From Collybiopsis luxurians FD-317 M1 (lineage: Eukaryota; Basidiomycota; Agaricomycetes; Agaricales; Omphalotaceae), in contig KN834752.1 in assembly GCA_000827265.1 (NCBI GenBank), positions 1,044,948-1,108,947 on the forward strand: DNA of 64,000 bases. The letters are read 5' to 3'. The translations under genes were made by a program, and so were the position numbers. The stretch's first letter is position 1, and every line of letters starts with the position of its first letter. The notes below the pieces were generated by a model, which worked only from the letters and a program-made list of their open reading frames with translations, made no database searches and was not told the origin of the DNA. Shown in pieces: positions 59,901 through 64,000 of the stretch.

Positions 59901-60924
59901 TCATTTGGTTAGTCGGTTTCGGGTTTCGGAAAGGGGGGAGGGGTTGTCTGGGTCTTTGAGCCAAAGTGAGAGCATCCTTTGAGCTCATTTCATGCGTTGC
60001 AGCGGAATGGTTCTAGATACGATCGTTAGATACGCTGCTGGAACAGTGTTGCGAACATGAGCTTACCGCAGGGCTATATCGATGATCGTTAGCAGACCCT
60101 CGAAAACCACGCGATTGAGAATGTTCATTTTGGCCGACAGCAGTTCCAGCGGTGGGAACTTGGTTAGTTAGAAGTGTGGGGCACCGAGCTGTATTATGCT
60201 CTTCCTTGCAGCGTCGACATCGTCCTTTCTCTCCCCTTCCGCTCGAGCCTGAACCAGTACTGTTGTTGGTGATTTGTGAATTGAGAAGGAAAGGTTGGAC
60301 ACTGGATGTCATTGAAGACGAAGGCTATTATAAATCAGTGCCATATTCACATATTGAGAGACTGGTACTTACTTTATTCATCACTTCTCCGCTTGATTGG
60401 GAGTTGCGATATCCGGTATCACGCTCGTTGAGATTTCCGTTCCCGCCATAACTATCCTTGTCAAACCTATTCCGATGTAAAGCACTACTGTCCATTGATC
60501 TTCTGCTATCCCGCCTTTCCCATCCACTGTCTCGCCACTGGGGGAAGTTCTGAATTTGCTCCTTATCACCCCGAACATCCTGATGTCCTTCATTATTGTT
60601 AAAGAAGCTTTGATACATTTGTGGCAGATTCAAATAGCTAAAATCAGGCTGGAAAGTGGAGTTGAAAGCCATGTTCTGCAAATTCGATTCCGGATCCGAC
60701 ATCACTAGTGCACTGGTGGTACTTGAGCTCTGGAAACTATTTGAGCTGAAATTTGGAGCACGAGGTGAGAAAAAGGGAGTGTAGGAGGTCGAAGTTGAGT
60801 TCCAAAGCATTGGTGGAATAGCTAAGTGACCTTCGGTTACAGCTCCGGAAAAAGGGTTCATCAAGTTTGTCGGTAACCTTGGGTCCAGGCTCTGGTCGTT
60901 TCTGTTCGTGTGCGCCGGTACCAT
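56952..60924 (-). CDS. zinc-knuckle and NTF2-like domain protein
   Basis: Unnamed protein of about 1,200 residues, probably RNA-related. Exon 1 (60924-60373) is Asn/Ser-rich. Exon 2 (60324-60067) carries a knuckle-like CRRCKEEHNTARC, spaced C-x2-C-x3-H-x4-C. Exon 3 (60012-57608) has an RGG-like patch (NNRRGAWIGPKRGAPWQRRG) and a long disordered region. Within it is a folded-looking LRAKGLVVIRVLWRPDGMCI. Exon 4 (57552-56952) together with DFLHQ from exon 3 starts an NTF2-like fold: RAIDFLHQYIRTWEYDRAGL, SRAYAANAVFTCSV, then SLPLPANQYVQLYGQVEMRR and ITWTFLLRADASKK. NTF2-like plus RNA-binding elements recall mRNA-export or G3BP-like factors, but LRR, UBA or RRM are not seen. Confidence 0.72.
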
Positions 60925-61176
60925 AGTTGTGCCAACAATTATTTACATAGAACTTGGGCATACGGCAGCTAGGGCGTGGGCGACTACAACGCTACTCACT
61001 GCAGGATGATGGTATAGAGTAAGGGGTTATCTTATCTTCATTAACTGATATCTTATCTTATCTTCAAATTTGTACATCGGCATCGTTAGTTCCCAGTCTA
61101 AGCAAATTCATCTCTACGAGATTATCACCAAAGCCCATCAAGCTTCAAGCTTCATGATAGCTTTTATCGCTCTGAA
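60925..61176. other. intergenic
   Basis: No gene. A short direct repetition of ATCTTATCTTA occurs at about 61027-61066. Confidence 0.5.
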
Positions 61177-61910
61177 TCATTGATTTTCGCAGTCATCATC
61201 TGAAGTTGGTGGAGAACTGCGAAGGTAGGTGAGAGATTTCACGCGACAATAACAGAACTCGACGCCACTCACCCAGCTTTCCTCTTCAAATGTTCAATAT
61301 AAGCCATCGTACTATCCCACATCCGATCTCGAAACTCTGGACATCTCGCTTTGTCGTTATAAAACTCTTCCTTTTCTTTGCACAGGTCCACCAAATGCTC
61401 TACCTGTTCGGAGCAAAGATGGTAGTACTGCTCCATCATAATTGAGGGGACTCTGCATCTCCCAATAAGGGCGCGTTCATTTGATGGGAATTTAAAGCAG
61501 ATCATCCGGTGGCTGCCGGTTCTGTTCTTCTGGCTGGGCTTCCACTGCGGCGTTGTAGTAAGAATCTGTCCTCGACCGAAGGTGCGAATGTCCCAGTCTC
61601 GAGATCCTGTCTCAACTGGAATCGCAAAATGTTGCACAAGCTCTGGAAGATTTTTGAGTAGTGAGCCTCGAAAAGTTGCCATCAAGCAGATTGGGATGTC
61701 CGGTCCAGTTATGTTGGTGGCCCGAACCCCGACTAGCAGAGGCACACACGGGCGTTTTTTCAACCTCCCGTTTTGTGCCAGTTTATCTAGGCGTTTCAAC
61801 TCCAGCGCTATCTTTCCCTGCCGCTCCTTCGAAGCTCCTTGACTGAGGCAATATAGCATAGGCCTGCAAATTGAATCGCGGATCGCAAAAACACCAAGTG
61901 GCTGCAGCAT
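61177..61910 (-). CDS. conserved-looking hypothetical protein
   Basis: Two exons: 61910-61273 and 61216-61177, joined by a phase-2 GTGAGT...CAG intron that replaces a stop-containing readthrough. About 225 residues, soluble, mixed alpha/beta. Features are MLQPLGVFAIRDSICRPMLY, a basic helix (KIALELKRLDKLAQNGRLKK), RPCVPLLVGVRATNITGPDI, GSRDWDIRTFGRGQILTTTP, and a helical end with VEHLVDLCKEKEEFYNDKAR. The acidic C-terminus is SPPTSDDDCENQ. I recognise no domain or catalytic motif. Composition, length and clean splicing argue that it is real. Confidence 0.65.
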
Positions 61911-62457
61911 ATTGGAACCAGAAGACGTGCACGAGAAAATGTTCTTCGGGAGGAGAGCAATCTATATGCTCTCGCTAGTGAAGGTGAGGGCCCTTTTATA
62001 CATTAAGCGTTCGAGGTCAAATGGATTCCATCGCTTTGTCCTTTTTGTTCATTTTCCGTGGCTACTTTGAACTAATGGTGGCTGAACACACGTTGAAAGT
62101 GATCAAAGGATTCTATCCCCACAATAACCGCAGCGGCCGTCACTTTTTCAAGATCTTCCGACTGGGTGCAGGCCAACGTGTACGGTAAGATTGGCTTTGA
62201 CATTACCTTTTATACATCTTTGTATTTTTGGCTCGATGTTTGTATTCTATCGATAGTTATTCATCACAATCCCGTTCATACAAGAACTGGCTACCCAAAT
62301 TTGGACCGTCACATCATGGAATTTCAGGGCCTTGGCTTCAGCGTACTGAAAAGATGGAAATCCAGCGGATCATATTCATACAAAGGGAATGTGTTGTACA
62401 AGAGACTGAAAATGCCAAGGTATAGGTCTCAATGGATTAATCTTGGAGAGAAGAAAG
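61911..62457. other. intergenic between two minus-strand genes
   Basis: Promoter of the hypothetical gene to the left and 3' side of the dioxygenase. A plus-strand frame (62166-62606) overlaps the dioxygenase antisense and has no motif. Nothing else seen. Confidence 0.5.
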
Positions 62458-63817
62458 TCAAATCAACCCCGCCCTCGCTTTCGCTCTCAACACTCTACCT
62501 CGGTCTTTCATCGAATCCGATTCGATGTAACACCCCTGCAGCCACCTGGAAACTTCCTTCTCCTTGGAGTTCACTTCGGGCAAGTTTCCCGTATCGAGAT
62601 CCGTAAACGCCGTCCGTGCATGCAATACCCTCCGATTGTCAAAAATCACTGCATCTCCCTCCTGCAAAGTGTATTCATATGTGTGCTCTGGGCTATTGAG
62701 CAAATTAGCGAAGCGTCCTAGAGCAAAATAAAAGTGACGAAGGGTAGAGGAAGGTGTGTTTGGAGAAAGTAAGAGAGGAGCTTGGAATGGCGGAGAATAG
62801 TTTATGAATTTGATTGGCGGAGAGTTCAACGATGGGTTAAGGTGATCCTCCTCGATTGTACGATGAGTGCAATGTAGATGATGGTCCCCAAAGAGATACT
62901 CGAAAGGAACCGGTGTCTTGGTCAGAATATCGTAGTCATTTGGATAAAAACTTTTCAATGTCTTCGCAGCATGAAAAGCGTCGCTGAAGACGGAAGTCCC
63001 GCCTTGCACACGGTTCCGGAGGCAGTGAAGGAGTTGGTAGTGAGGTGGACGCTCAAAGTACAGAAGATCCGCGTGTAATCCGAGTTGGAGGTTTGTAAAC
63101 GCGATGTTCTGCGAATTCGTTGTCCGGACGTGAAATATACGGCCGTAGAACGTTTCTCGGATTTCGCTGGCCAAAAGGAGCGAAAGGTTAGTCACGGATA
63201 CTTCGGGTTCAGTAGGGACGTTTTGCTGCAACTAGATGAGTATTTGATGTTTTCAACTAGATTTGACTTACCACAAAGAGTAACCCATGGCGGCACAATT
63301 GGTCGATGGCCTTTAACAACCCCGCAGGGGTATGTAATTCGTGATACGGGAGGAAAAGATCCCTACTCTTCTTTATATCTTCCTTGTCCCAGGTCTCTGC
63401 TTCTACATCTTTGCGGAAGCTAGAAAGCCCCTCCCTGGAAGAATGCCTCTCCAGAAATGCCCTAGGGAAAAAGGAAACGTGTCCATCCGGCCATTCAATG
63501 TGAACTCCTCTCCCATGGGTCCCATTGGCCCCATTGGCATCCTCGATGATCTTGACTGTCTTGGGCCTGATATTGACATCAAAGTCAGTCGAGGAATGCA
63601 ACTTCTGAGTCGTCTGAGGATGCTTGCATTCCGGCGAATGACAAGAGTCGCGCAGCCAGATGTAAGGGAATGAAGCGTTATTGAGGCTCGGGACGATCAA
63701 TGCATCATCGTCCAGCGTGACTGTGCTCAGCTGGCGCTGTAGACGGGTGATAGATGCTTGCCTGGTCCAAGTGCCAGTTGTCCGGCTGAGGACCTGACGG
63801 GAGAGAGAAAGAAACAT
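62458..63817 (-). CDS. gamma-butyrobetaine dioxygenase-like Fe(II)/2-oxoglutarate enzyme
   Basis: Non-heme iron oxygenase of the TauD/GBBH group, which in the canonical pathway makes the last step of carnitine synthesis, in mitochondria. Exon 1 (63817-63272) starts MFLSLSRQVLSRTTGTWTRQ, an Arg/Ser presequence, then PYIWLRDSCHSPECKHPQT with a Cys/His cluster typical of the N-terminal zinc domain. A 40-nt intron (63232-63271) follows. Exon 2 has VSVTNLSLLLASEIRETFYG, the Fe ligands His and Asp in GLHADLLYFERPPHYQLLHC, GGTSVFSDAF, and the distal His with 2-oxoglutarate-binding Arg in FDNRRVLHARTAF. Trimethyllysine dioxygenase is the alternative assignment. About 435 residues, intact. Confidence 0.88.
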
Positions 63818-64000
63818 GGCTGAGGCCTCGCGATAAGGTCGATCGGCCTTTTATTAGCCCGTTTTGTCAAATTCAGCACACAAGACACGGCCACTATATT
63901 TATTCTGAGATGAGAACATGGAAACTAAGGAAGTGGTGATTTGCTACGATTGGCAGGCGACTGATTTCTATACATTATACCACACGTGATGAGTCGAAGC

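Noticed and set aside
62166..62606. A 146-codon plus-strand frame
   Set aside because: Half of it is antisense to the well-supported dioxygenase, and the rest shows no domain.

Overview
The window is nuclear DNA of a mushroom-forming basidiomycete (Agaricomycetes). The evidence is gene density, almost every gene split by 45-65 bp GT-AG introns with CTAAC/CTGAC-like branch sites, and families typical of that class (DUF6533 and DUF6593 proteins, fungal bestrophin, secreted GH16 and GH53 hydrolases, an intersectin-like endocytic GEF). Gene models below were spliced by eye, so exon edges are inferences unless reading frame and family conservation both fix them.

Layout: 1-1094 is the 3' end of TFIIE-alpha. 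1590-3186 is a secreted GH53 galactanase, 3456-3805 a 78-residue membrane microprotein, 4442-6607 an MFS drug transporter. 7130-10269 (minus) is a GATA-like zinc-finger protein. 10.3-18.6 kb looks empty by ORF length but hides two many-exon membrane-protein genes: a bestrophin (11789-13936, plus) and a DUF6533 protein (16546-18267, minus). Then come an RRM-like protein with SUMO-interaction-like motifs at both ends (18586-21502), a UBC4/5 ubiquitin-conjugating enzyme, a DUF6593 protein, and a tandem pair of GH16 beta-glucanases of which the second is decayed exactly at its catalytic exon.

From 30.5 kb the housekeeping content rises: a free-standing Nup96 nucleoporin, an ECM4-type glutathione transferase, an auxin-efflux-carrier-like membrane protein, a MAPEG (microsomal GST3-like) protein, a phenol-hydroxylase-type FAD monooxygenase (minus), condensin CAP-D2, cofilin, and a large Cin1/intersectin-like protein (EH, WH2, two SH3, DH, PH). 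The right end holds a PMP3 proteolipid, a two-frameshift gene remnant, an intron-containing tRNA-Ala(AGC), a zinc-knuckle plus NTF2-like protein (minus), a conserved-looking unknown (minus) and a mitochondrial gamma-butyrobetaine-dioxygenase-like enzyme (minus).

Functional themes: detoxification (omega-class GST, MAPEG, FAD monooxygenase, MFS exporter), actin and endocytosis (cofilin next to the Cin1-like GEF) and secreted polysaccharide degradation (GH53, GH16). I found no CRISPR, rRNA, transposon or convincing novel multi-gene system. The most noteworthy observations are the catalytic-exon decay in the GH16 pair, microexons of 8-19 nt, two GC-AG introns, the hidden split genes, and paired MCB-like boxes in front of condensin.
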